From: an uncultured Prevotellaceae bacterium
Lineage (GTDB): Bacteria; Bacteroidota; Bacteroidia; Bacteroidales; Bacteroidaceae
Assembly: GCA_900315565.1 (NCBI GenBank)
Contig: OMZS01000011.1
Location: 62,001-126,000, forward strand
Direction of reading: 5' to 3'
DNA: 64,000 nt
A model generated the notes under the pieces. The model ran no database searches. It had not been told where the DNA came from and saw only the letters and a list, made by a program, of their open reading frames with translations. Numbering within the stretch: position 1 is the stretch's first letter; each line of letters begins with the position of its first letter. Below are positions 1-6,378 of this stretch, piece by piece. A program made the translations under genes and the position numbers.

Positions 1-245
1 TCGACCATGGCATCCACATCGCGCCCGTAAATCTGTATGCCCACGGGGCGCTCTTCGTCGCTGATGGTGAGCTTGTTGACGGTGCTCTTGATGCTACGCA
101 CCAACGCCTCGGCACTAACAAACTCGGTATAGACCATGGAGGCTCCGAACCGCTTGCAGAGCAGGCGGAAACCGATGTCGGTGACGTCTTCCATGGGGGC
201 GAGAAAGACGGGCTGCGGGCCAAATTCTATGTTTCCTATTTTCAT
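1..245 (-). CDS. dusB: tRNA-dihydrouridine synthase (DusB-like), N-terminal part, cut by window edge
   Basis: Only about the first 81 residues are inside the window; the gene runs off the left edge. They begin MKIGNIEFG and contain APMEDVTDIGFR, the FMN-binding start of the TIM barrel in dihydrouridine synthases, followed by GASMVYTEFVSAEAL and VGIQIYG, both typical of the Dus/NifR3 group. The enzyme reduces uridines in the tRNA D-loop with an NADPH/FMN mechanism. The start ATG (complement of 243-245) sits just after a T-rich stretch and a G8 run on the plus strand. dprA lies upstream on the same strand, behind a hairpin repeat. The family is clear; assignment to the DusB subgroup is inferred from the N-terminal motif. 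Confidence 0.85.
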   Translation of the reverse strand, partial: MKIGNIEFGPQPVFLAPMEDVTDIGFRLLCKRFGASMVYTEFVSAEALVRSIKSTVNKLTISDEERPVGIQIYGRDVDAMV

Positions 246-274
246 TGTTCTTTTTCTTTTTTGGGGGGGGGATA

Positions 275-312
275 TGGGGCTGCGGCGATGCCGCAGCACA
301 CGGGGACAAGGG
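275..312. repeat. CTGCGGC/GCCGCAG hairpin repeat, copy 1
   Basis: GCTGCGGC (279-286), loop GAT and GCCGCAGC (290-297) form a perfect 8-bp stem, followed by ACACGGGGACAAGGGG. The same layout recurs at 1519-1557, and on the other strand with changed stem bases at 43488-43548. It lies between dusB and dprA; directly after it the sequence passes into a degenerate G-rich repeat (313-364, units like GGGACTAAT and GGGCACCTA). Confidence 0.7.
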
Positions 313-364
313 GGGGCTGCTAATAGGGCGAATGGGACTAATGGGCACCTAAGGGCACCTATGG

Positions 365-1483
365 CTATTCCAGCAGGTGATACACACCTCCGGCGAGGGT
401 TTTCACTACGCCCTTCATTTCGAGTTGAAAGAGGAGCGAGGTGAGGCGGCCAATGGGAATGCCGGTGGCCGTGGCCAGGGCATTGGTCTGCAGGTCGCCC
501 TCCTGACGGAGGAAGGCCACAATGGATTGCTCGTCGATGCTGAGAGCAGGAAAGCAGCTGCGCTCAATGCCCTGTTGCTGAGCCTCTTGCAGTCGGGCGG
601 CACTCTCCCATCCCATCACACTGACAAAGGCTTCGGCACTGGTGAGCATCATGGCAACATTGTCGCGGATGAGGTTGTTGCACCCCTCAGAGAAATTGTC
701 GCCCAGACGGCCCGGCACGGCAAACACCTCGCGGTGATAGCTGCGCGCCATTTCGGCCGTGATGAGTCCGCCGCCCTTGGCTGCCGACTCCACCAGGATG
801 CAAGCGTCGGCCATGCCCGCCACGATGCGGTTGCGGCGCACAAAGTTCACCTTGTCGGCATTGGTGTGGGTGGTGAACTCGGTGAGCAGTCCGCCCTGCG
901 AGAGCATCTGTATGGCTGTTTCGCGATGGCGCGACGGATAGAGATCGTCGAGTCCATGGGCCAGCACACCCACCGTGGGCATGCCGTTGTGCAGCGCCTG
1001 CCTGTGAGCCTCAATGTCGATGCCGTAGGCCAGTCCGCTCACCACGAGCACATCGGGGCAGAGCAGGCGCAACTCGCTGAGGAACCGTCGCACCACATCC
1101 TGTCCGTAGGGCGTGCAGTGGCGCGTGCCCACCATGTTGATGACGTGCCGGCTGTTCAGGTCGGCAGTGCCGCGATAGTAGAGCACCAGTGGTGCGTCGG
1201 CACACTCGCGCAACCGCTGCGGATAGCCTGTGTCATTGAAGCACAACACGCTGATGGCATGCTTCTGGTCGAACAGCAACTCCTGCTCGGCGCGCGACAG
1301 CTCGCCGTCAACAGTGAGGAGCATTTCCTGCAGCTTGGGCGAGGCATCGGGCACCGCGGCGCGGATGTCGTTGCGGTGCTCCATGATGGCTGTTGCGCTG
1401 CCCAGCTGCTGAAAGAGCTGCAGGAGTGCCGCCGGCTGATAGCTGAACACGCGGGTGAGGGCAATGCTATAGAGGGTTTCCAT
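365..1483 (-). CDS. dprA: DNA-processing protein DprA
   Basis: 372 residues. DprA (Smf) binds incoming single-stranded DNA and loads RecA during natural transformation. The Rossmann-like core shows MVGTRHCTPYG (the GSRxxT-type motif), VVSGLAYGIDIEAH, LAHGLDDLYPS, NADKVNFVRRNRIVAGM, SAAKGGGLITAEMA and FAVPGRLGDNFSEGCN, all in family order. The C-terminal 65 residues form a winged-helix (DML1-like) domain. I chose METLYSIALTRV as start; 20 more codons are open upstream but are translated repeat (IFPISPISPISP) and match no family N-terminus. It sits between dusB and a thioesterase on the same strand, each gap filled by repeat sequence. Confidence 0.95.
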   Translation of the reverse strand: METLYSIALTRVFSYQPAALLQLFQQLGSATAIMEHRNDIRAAVPDASPKLQEMLLTVDGELSRAEQELLFDQKHAISVLCFNDTGYPQRLRECADAPLVLYYRGTADLNSRHVINMVGTRHCTPYGQDVVRRFLSELRLLCPDVLVVSGLAYGIDIEAHRQALHNGMPTVGVLAHGLDDLYPSRHRETAIQMLSQGGLLTEFTTHTNADKVNFVRRNRIVAGMADACILVESAAKGGGLITAEMARSYHREVFAVPGRLGDNFSEGCNNLIRDNVAMMLTSAEAFVSVMGWESAARLQEAQQQGIERSCFPALSIDEQSIVAFLRQEGDLQTNALATATGIPIGRLTSLLFQLEMKGVVKTLAGGVYHLLE

Positions 1484-1557
1484 GGGAGAAATGGGAGAAA
1501 TGGGGCTTATGGGGAAAATGGGGCTGCGGCGGTGCCGCAGCATACGGGGAACAAGGG
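1484..1557. repeat. G-rich degenerate tandem repeat plus hairpin repeat copy 2
   Basis: Directly upstream of the dprA start are units of about 9-10 bp (GGGAGAAAT, GGGGCTTAT, GGGGAAAAT). They are followed by GCTGCGGC (1523-1530), loop GGT and GCCGCAGC (1534-1541), then ATACGGGGAACAAGGGG, matching copy 1 at 275-312. Confidence 0.7.
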
Positions 1558-1580
1558 GTTATACGCAGAACAAGGGGTAA

Positions 1581-1994
1581 CTAGGGGTTGTTTTTCTCGA
1601 TGAAATGGGCAAAAGCGGCATCGTAGTCGGGACTGTCGGCCAGTCGGCCGTTGACGAGGCACACCAGTTCGGCCGTGCCACGGAAACAGAGTTTATTGTC
1701 GGAGGCACGGAAGATGTCCTGATTGAAAATATAACGGATGCCTTCCTTGCGAAGAGCGAGGCGCGAAAGAAATTCGTCGTCGCAATGCAGGGGCACCTTA
1801 AACTGCAGGTTCATGCGAGCCACCACCGCATCGACACCCTTGCGGTGCATGTCGGCGAAGCTCAGTCCGCACTCTTTCAGAAAGAGGTGGCGGGTGTGCT
1901 CCATGTAGTGCAGATAGTTGGCATTGTTGACAATGCCCTCGATGTCGCATTCGTAGTCGCGCACCATCATGCGCGTTTCAAAGATGTAGGTCAT
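1581..1994 (-). CDS. acyl-CoA thioesterase, 4-hydroxybenzoyl-CoA thioesterase/YbgC hotdog family
   Basis: 137 residues, a single hotdog domain. MMVRDYECDIEGIVNNANYLHYMEHTRHLF is the family N-terminus, with the Asp/Asn-rich VNNANYLHY loop and the central helix. In YbgC-type enzymes the equivalent Asp in YxDxD..G.V is catalytic; here it is YECDIEGIV. Expected role: hydrolysis of short or aromatic acyl-CoA thioesters in the cytoplasm. The ORF stays open far upstream into the next gene in another frame, but family homology begins at MTYIFETRM (complement of 1992-1994), so that start was taken. Substrate cannot be told from sequence. Confidence 0.88.
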   Translation of the reverse strand: MTYIFETRMMVRDYECDIEGIVNNANYLHYMEHTRHLFLKECGLSFADMHRKGVDAVVARMNLQFKVPLHCDDEFLSRLALRKEGIRYIFNQDIFRASDNKLCFRGTAELVCLVNGRLADSPDYDAAFAHFIEKNNP

Positions 1995-2035
1995 GGGACT
2001 TATGGGAGTTATAGGGCTTATAGGACTTGTGAGAA
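1995..2035. repeat. degenerate GGGxxTTAT tandem repeat
   Basis: Units GGGACTTAT, GGGAGTTAT, AGGGCTTAT and AGGACTTGT fill the whole gap between the thioesterase start and the end of the DUF2851 gene. They resemble the G-rich repeats before dprA (1484-1521) and after dusB (313-364). Confidence 0.6.
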
Positions 2036-3340
2036 CTACTCTCTGTCCGCTCGTTTCAGATACTCGTAGCCGAATCGGCAGCGCAGACAGTCTTTGCGGT
2101 CGCAATAGTTGTTCTTGAGTTGTATGAGGGCCTGGCTGTCGCCCGCCGTTCTGATGTTGAGGCCGCACTGCTGCCACATGCGCGTGATATGGTTGTTTTC
2201 GGCGCGGAGCTGTTCCAGCAGGTCGAAGGCACGGTCGCACAGTCGCTCGTTGCTGCGGTGCTGCCCGTAAGCAAAGAGCATGGGGATGGCGGTATTGATA
2301 ATGAGCAAGTTGAGCGAAGCACTGGTAAGGTTTTTCAGTGTCTTGCAACTGGTGGAGCCAAAGGTGTAGTGCGTTTCCCAGTAGGGCGTAACACTGGTGG
2401 CCAAGAGCGTTTTCAGCTGTTCCACGGTTTCGCACTCTATGAGCTGGCTCAGCCCTGCCCGTCGCTGATAGTAGAGATTGGCCAGCTGGGCGATGCGAAT
2501 GTGCGGGAAGTTTTGTGGCCGCAGCCTGAGAAAGCGCCACCGCTTGGCCTCCATGGGCTGCAGTGCGAACTTATGGGCCAAATAGAGATACTCGTTGCGC
2601 AGACGGGTGAAATAGCCCTCGTTGAGCGCGTCGGCCTGATAGTGTTGCGGGATGGTTTCCAGCTCGAGCAGGCCCGCCAGTCCCATGAACAGCGCTTCCA
2701 CCTGAAAGAGGTTGTCGCGGTGGTGTGCCACGGCATTGAGCGGAATGCTGAGAGCCCACGTCTCGAAAGCATCGCCATTGATGCCAAAACCGTAGTTGCG
2801 GGCCAGGGTGACAAAGTAGCCCGCCTCCCACGAGCCGTCGCACTGCTCCACACGGCGCTTGATGGCCTGCGTCTTCTGTTCCAAACGCTCGGTTTGCAGC
2901 GCACTCATCCACGAGTGTACCATGAGAGGCGTCAGGTGTGGAATGAGCCGATAGCAGGGCGGATAGTTGTCGGTGGCGAGCAGCTGCTGGTAATTCTGGC
3001 TCACCTGCTGGGGAACGTCGAGCTGCATTTGCGGCGGGCGGTTGCCACTGTGGGTTACAGCGTCGCCGTCGATGGTGCCACAGACGTGGAGCACCACATT
3101 GTCGTAGGCACTGTCGCGGTCGTGCCCGTGGCGGAACCAGTCGGAGGCGCGGTCGTGAATCTCCACGTTGCCCACCCACAGGGTACCGTCGATTTTCACT
3201 TTCGCATTGAAGAAGTCGGGGCCACTGTTGCGGTTGTGCAGTCCAGGGTCAATCACTTCCACCCTTGCGCCGCTGACAGTGGTCAGCGGCGCAAGGGGAA
3301 AGAGTTTATGTTTCCAGCAATAGTGCAACAGTTGCTCCAT
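2036..3340 (-). CDS. DUF2851 family protein
   Basis: 434 residues, full length for this Bacteroidota family. The N-terminus MEQLLHYCWKHKLFPL and the block GLHNRNSGPDFFNAKVKI, then WVGNVEIHDRASDWFRHGHD and YDNVVLHVC, are the conserved core; these Asn/Asp/Glu/His residues look nuclease-like, but no activity is established. The C-terminus carries CDRKDCLRCRFGYEYL, a CxxxxCxxC cluster that may bind metal. No signal peptide, so cytoplasmic. The next gene downstream is the thioesterase. A role in nucleic-acid metabolism would be inference from the motif style only. Confidence 0.85.
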   Translation of the reverse strand: MEQLLHYCWKHKLFPLAPLTTVSGARVEVIDPGLHNRNSGPDFFNAKVKIDGTLWVGNVEIHDRASDWFRHGHDRDSAYDNVVLHVCGTIDGDAVTHSGNRPPQMQLDVPQQVSQNYQQLLATDNYPPCYRLIPHLTPLMVHSWMSALQTERLEQKTQAIKRRVEQCDGSWEAGYFVTLARNYGFGINGDAFETWALSIPLNAVAHHRDNLFQVEALFMGLAGLLELETIPQHYQADALNEGYFTRLRNEYLYLAHKFALQPMEAKRWRFLRLRPQNFPHIRIAQLANLYYQRRAGLSQLIECETVEQLKTLLATSVTPYWETHYTFGSTSCKTLKNLTSASLNLLIINTAIPMLFAYGQHRSNERLCDRAFDLLEQLRAENNHITRMWQQCGLNIRTAGDSQALIQLKNNYCDRKDCLRCRFGYEYLKRADRE

Positions 3341-3508
3341 GAGTTTTGAGTTAGGAGTTTTTGAGTTAGGAGTTAGGAGTTAGAAGTTAGAAGTTAGAAG
3401 TTAGAAGTGAGGAGTGAGGAGTGAGGAGTGAGGAATTAGGCGAGGCTGATTCTCCATTCTTCATTCTCCATTATTAATTATCAATTGTCAATTATCAATT
3501 ATCAATTA
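3341..3508. repeat. two adjoining low-complexity repeat arrays
   Basis: First array (about 3341-3435): GTTAGGAGTT, then TTAGAAG, then TGAGGAG units. Second (about 3455-3508): ATTATCAATTGTCA-type 7-bp units. The second unit type returns at 33400-33432, and the first at 13052-13090 and (as reverse complement) 21225-21268. The gap carries nothing else recognisable. Confidence 0.75.
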
Positions 3509-4702
3509 TCAATTCTCCATTAACTTCTCAGCCATGGCGCGTCCGAGGGCTTCGCACTGGGCGAAGGTTTCGGGCGTGAGGCTCTGCTTGATTTCCACAG
3601 GATTGCCGACGGCCTCGAAGTGCAATTTTTCCTCATTCCATCGGGCAATTTCGGCCACAGCCTTGCTGGCCCAACCGTAGGAGCCAAACCATCCAATGAG
3701 GTGGTTTTTGATGTCTTTGCCGGCCAGCTCGCTGAGCAGCACGTCCATTTCGTGATAGAGGCCGGTGTTGTAGGTGGGCGCACCGACAATGAGACCGCGG
3801 TAGCGGAACACATCGCGGATGATGTACGAGTGGTGAGTTTTCGACACGTTGTACATCACGATGTTTTTCAGGCCGGCCTGACTGGCGGCGCGGGCGATGA
3901 CCTCGGCAGCGCGCTCGGTGTTGCCATACATGGTGCCGTAGCAGATGACGAGACCCGGCTCGGTTTCGTAGCGGCTCATGCGGTCGTACATCTCCACCAC
4001 CTTATTTATATAGGTGTGCCACACGGGGCCGTGGGTGGCGCAGATATAGTCGAGATGAATGCCGGCCAGTTTTTTGAGCGCGTTTTGCACAGGAGTGCCA
4101 TACTTGCCCACGATGTTGGAATAGTAGCGCACCATTTCGAGCCAGAAGGTGTCGCAGTTGATTTGCTCGTCGATGATGCCACCATTGAGCGCACCGAAGC
4201 ATCCGAAGGCATCGCCGCTGAAAAGCACGGTTTTATCGGTAGTTTTGCAGAGTGTCACCATGGTTTCGGGCCAGTGAACCATCGGCGTGAGCACGAAGTT
4301 CAGGGTGCAGTTGCCCAGCTCAAGCGCGTCGCCGTTTTTCACTTCCATCTGGTCGCTATTGATGCCGTAGAAGCCACTGAGCATGCCGAAGGTCTTTTTG
4401 TTGCCAATCATCTTGACGTCGGGGTAGTACTTCTTGATGAGAGCCAGCGAGCCGCTGTGGTCGGGCTCCATGTGGTTGATGACGAGATAGTCGATGGGGC
4501 GGTCGCCTATCACCTCGCGTATGTTCTGAATGAAGGGCACGAAGAAATCGACCTCCACGGTGTCGATGAGGCACACTTTTTCATCTACAATGAGATAAGA
4601 GTTGTAGCTGACGCCGTTTGGCAGCGGCCAAAGACCCTCGAAAAGATTCTTGTTGCGGTCGTTGACGCCTACATAAAAAATTTTGTTGGTAATTTCGGTC
4701 AT
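3509..4702 (-). CDS. flavodiiron protein (FprA family A-type flavoprotein)
   Basis: 397 residues: an N-terminal metallo-beta-lactamase-like diiron domain (1-250) and a C-terminal flavodoxin domain (about 255-395). The metal-ligand signature is VINHMEPDHSG (HxExDH), then MVHWPETM, LFSGDAFG and ATHGPVWH. The flavodoxin part has ICYGTMYGNTERAAE for the FMN phosphate and GAPTYNTGLY. Flavodiiron proteins reduce O2 to water or NO to N2O and protect anaerobes in the cytoplasm; no rubredoxin or flavin-reductase extension is fused here. It is followed by a repeat array and the PfkB kinase gene on the same strand. Confidence 0.95.
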   Translation of the reverse strand: MTEITNKIFYVGVNDRNKNLFEGLWPLPNGVSYNSYLIVDEKVCLIDTVEVDFFVPFIQNIREVIGDRPIDYLVINHMEPDHSGSLALIKKYYPDVKMIGNKKTFGMLSGFYGINSDQMEVKNGDALELGNCTLNFVLTPMVHWPETMVTLCKTTDKTVLFSGDAFGCFGALNGGIIDEQINCDTFWLEMVRYYSNIVGKYGTPVQNALKKLAGIHLDYICATHGPVWHTYINKVVEMYDRMSRYETEPGLVICYGTMYGNTERAAEVIARAASQAGLKNIVMYNVSKTHHSYIIRDVFRYRGLIVGAPTYNTGLYHEMDVLLSELAGKDIKNHLIGWFGSYGWASKAVAEIARWNEEKLHFEAVGNPVEIKQSLTPETFAQCEALGRAMAEKLMEN

Positions 4703-4720
4703 GGTTGTTATTGTTTTAAT

Positions 4721-4791
4721 TCAAGGAGTTCAAGAAGTTCAAGGAGTTCAAGAAGTTGCAAGGAGTTCAAGGAGTTGCAAGACAATAGCTT
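4721..4791. repeat. composite repeat: CAAGGAGTT array with linker, reverse orientation
   Basis: On the plus strand, 9-bp units of CAAGGAGTT/CAAGAAGTT run from 4722 to about 4777 and end in CAAGACAATAGCTT (4778-4791). The reverse complement, AAGCTATTGTCTTG followed by AACTCCTTG units, matches the arrays at 12184-12246 and 13104-13160. It abuts the pfkB-family stop codon (4793-4795). Confidence 0.8.
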
Positions 4792-4792
4792 T

Positions 4793-5722
4793 TTACAATT
4801 TCATTTTTTCACCAAACTCCTTGCTGATGGAGTTGCTGATGCTCTTGCAGCAGTCGGCCGAGAACTCCTGGGCACAGCGCATGATGTTGTCCCACTGCTC
4901 CTCGGTGAGTCCGCGCTCAATGACCTCGCGGGTGATGTTGTATTTCATCATGCCATACACGAAACCAGCATTGAAGTTGTCGCCTGCGCCGATGGTGCTC
5001 ACCGTGTCGGTGACAATCACGGGGTAGCTCTTCTTGAAACCGCCTTCGGCACGCAGCTGCACGGGCTGTGCACCCTGGGTGTAGATGAACTTTTTGCAGT
5101 AGAACGATATTTCGGCATTATACACGCGGTCGGGGTCGTCTTTCTTGAACATCACGGTGAAATCCTCGTAGCTGCCACGCACAATGTCGGCCATTTCGAG
5201 GTTTTCCAGTATGTTGGGCGTCACTTTCATGATATCGTTGCGGTGCGACGGACGGAAATTCACGTCATAGTAGAGTATGGCACCGTGGCTGCGCGCATAG
5301 TCGAGAAATCCCATCACCTGCGGGCGGATGACGGGGTTGACGGCGTAGTAGGATCCGAACATCACAATATCGTCGGCCTGCACGTCGGGATAGACAAAGT
5401 CGAGTTGGTCGTGGGGGTGGTCTTTGTAGAAGATGTAGTCGGCATCGTTGTTATCGTCGAGAAACGCCAACGAAATGGGCGACTTGGAGTCGGGGAAAAT
5501 GTTCACATTGTCGGCATTCACCCCGTTTTCCTTGAGAAAACTGATGATTTCATCGCCAACACGGTCGTTGCCCGCCTCGCTGATGAAGGTGGTGTTCACT
5601 CCGGCCCGTCCCAACGAAATGATGCCGTTGAACACCGAGCCGCCCGGCACAGCCCCGATGGGCTGTCCGTTTTTGAAGATGATGTCGAGAACTGTCTCGC
5701 CTATACCAATTACTTTACGCAT
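4793..5722 (-). CDS. PfkB-family carbohydrate kinase
   Basis: 309 residues, the usual length for ribokinase-type kinases. The N-terminal PfkB signature region has GETVLDIIF, GGSVFNGIISLGRAG and SEAGNDRVGDEI. The C-terminal signature DTVSTIGAGDNFNAGF holds the catalytic Asp and the anion-hole GAGD. Such enzymes phosphorylate a sugar hydroxyl, often fructose in Bacteroidota, but the substrate is not readable here. MRKVIGIGETVL was taken as start; an open 43-codon extension upstream spans the -7 box at 5752-5759 and the palindromic repeat, so it is probably non-coding. Confidence 0.92.
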   Translation of the reverse strand: MRKVIGIGETVLDIIFKNGQPIGAVPGGSVFNGIISLGRAGVNTTFISEAGNDRVGDEIISFLKENGVNADNVNIFPDSKSPISLAFLDDNNDADYIFYKDHPHDQLDFVYPDVQADDIVMFGSYYAVNPVIRPQVMGFLDYARSHGAILYYDVNFRPSHRNDIMKVTPNILENLEMADIVRGSYEDFTVMFKKDDPDRVYNAEISFYCKKFIYTQGAQPVQLRAEGGFKKSYPVIVTDTVSTIGAGDNFNAGFVYGMMKYNITREVIERGLTEEQWDNIMRCAQEFSADCCKSISNSISKEFGEKMKL

Positions 5723-5751
5723 GTTAGTGGTCTGTTTGCTGATATTGTTTG

Positions 5752-5759
5752 CAAAAATA
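5752..5759 (-). promoter_or_regulatory. predicted -7 box for the PfkB kinase gene
   Basis: CAAAAATA on plus is TATTTTTG on minus, a match to the Bacteroidota TAnnTTTG element, 30 nt before the chosen start codon. No clear -33 TTTG. Confidence 0.5.
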
Positions 5760-5794
5760 CGAAAAAAGAATGGATAGCGTGGCGTTTCGCTGAA

Positions 5795-5812
5795 AAATTT
5801 TCTAGAAAATTT
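5795..5812. repeat. TCTAGA-centred palindrome, copy A
   Basis: Perfect 18-bp palindrome AAATTTTCTAGAAAATTT, followed by a CACCGTGAAATAA segment that is seen again after copy C (6205 area). Confidence 0.75.
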
Positions 5813-5924
5813 GTTCGTCGCACCGTGAAATAAAAAATTATCTCCGCACATGGCAAAATTATCTCTCGACGATACGTTGAGATTTTCAAGCCATCATTAT
5901 TCATATTAACACAAGGCGGAAGCA

Positions 5925-6042
5925 GCTCCCCTCCCCTCGAGGGGAGGGGTCAGGGGTGGGGTCTGTAATATCGCTATTGAGGAAAAATAATACTGACCCC
6001 ACCCCGGCCTACGGCCACCCCTCCCCTACAGGGGCGGGGAGC
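5925..6042. repeat. facing pair of G-rich/C-rich interspersed repeats
   Basis: Copy 1 (5925-5963) reads GCTCCCCTCCCCTCGAGGGG then AGGGGTCAGGGGTGGGGTC. Copy 2 (5995-6042), read on the minus strand, gives GCTCCCCGCCCCTGTAGGGG then AGGGGTGGCC...GGGGTGGGGTC with a short GGCCGTAGGCC insertion. The copies face each other across about 31 AT-rich bases. Confidence 0.75.
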
Positions 6043-6105
6043 GGCTCGCGCATCGGAAGGTATGAAGAGTGTCTTGGACGAAGTGAAAAATTCAAACTTG
6101 AGAAT

Positions 6106-6194
6106 TTGAATAACAACTCTCGACGATAAGATGAAATTTTCTAGAGAATTTGAAAACAACTCACGACGTTACGCTCAGATTTTCTAGAGAATTT
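6106..6194. repeat. TCTAGA-centred palindromes, copies B and C, in a roughly 45-bp tandem
   Basis: Palindrome cores at 6134-6151 (AAATTTTCTAGAGAATTT) and 6179-6194 (ATTTTCTAGAGAATTT). Each core is preceded by GAATTTGAA(T/A)AACAACTC(T/A)CGACG..., so the unit repeats with a period near 45 bp. The spacer AAAACAACTCACGACGTT is also inside copy D at 30815-30905. Confidence 0.75.
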
Positions 6195-6292
6195 AAACGC
6201 CGCGCCGTGAAATAATTCAGCATTTTTCGACATGGAGACTGCAAAGCATGGAGATATTTTGAAAAAATGCCGATTATTCAAAAGTTTTTCAT

Positions 6293-6300
6293 TATTTTTG
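6293..6300 (+). promoter_or_regulatory. predicted -7 box for the GH127 gene
   Basis: TATTTTTG matches TAnnTTTG and is followed by an A-rich leader of 78 nt. No clear -33 element. Confidence 0.45.
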
Positions 6301-6378
6301 CAGACAAAACAACAACAAAAAAACAACCATAGCTAAAAACACACGACAAACCCAATTGTCGCACATTCAGCAAGCAAG

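Larger units (their letters stand above)
5723..6378. other. 656-bp divergent intergenic region packed with repeats
   Basis: Between the divergent kinase and GH127 genes. It holds three copies of the TCTAGA-centred palindrome (5795-5812, 6134-6151, 6179-6194), a facing pair of G-rich/C-rich repeats (5925-5963 and 5995-6042), and one promoter at each end. Short fragments such as CTCTCGACGATA (5872 and 6119 areas) and CCGTGAAATAA (5823 and 6205 areas) recur inside it. No convincing protein-coding frame was seen. Confidence 0.7.

Noticed and set aside
1581-2540. 319-codon minus-strand frame as one long thioesterase
   Set aside because: The first 180 codons lie out of frame inside the DUF2851 gene and have no hotdog homology; the thioesterase starts at 1994.
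3620-5833. 737-codon plus-strand open frame
   Set aside because: It is antisense to the flavodiiron and PfkB kinase genes, both with full family motifs; the open frame is a by-product of codon use on the opposite strand.
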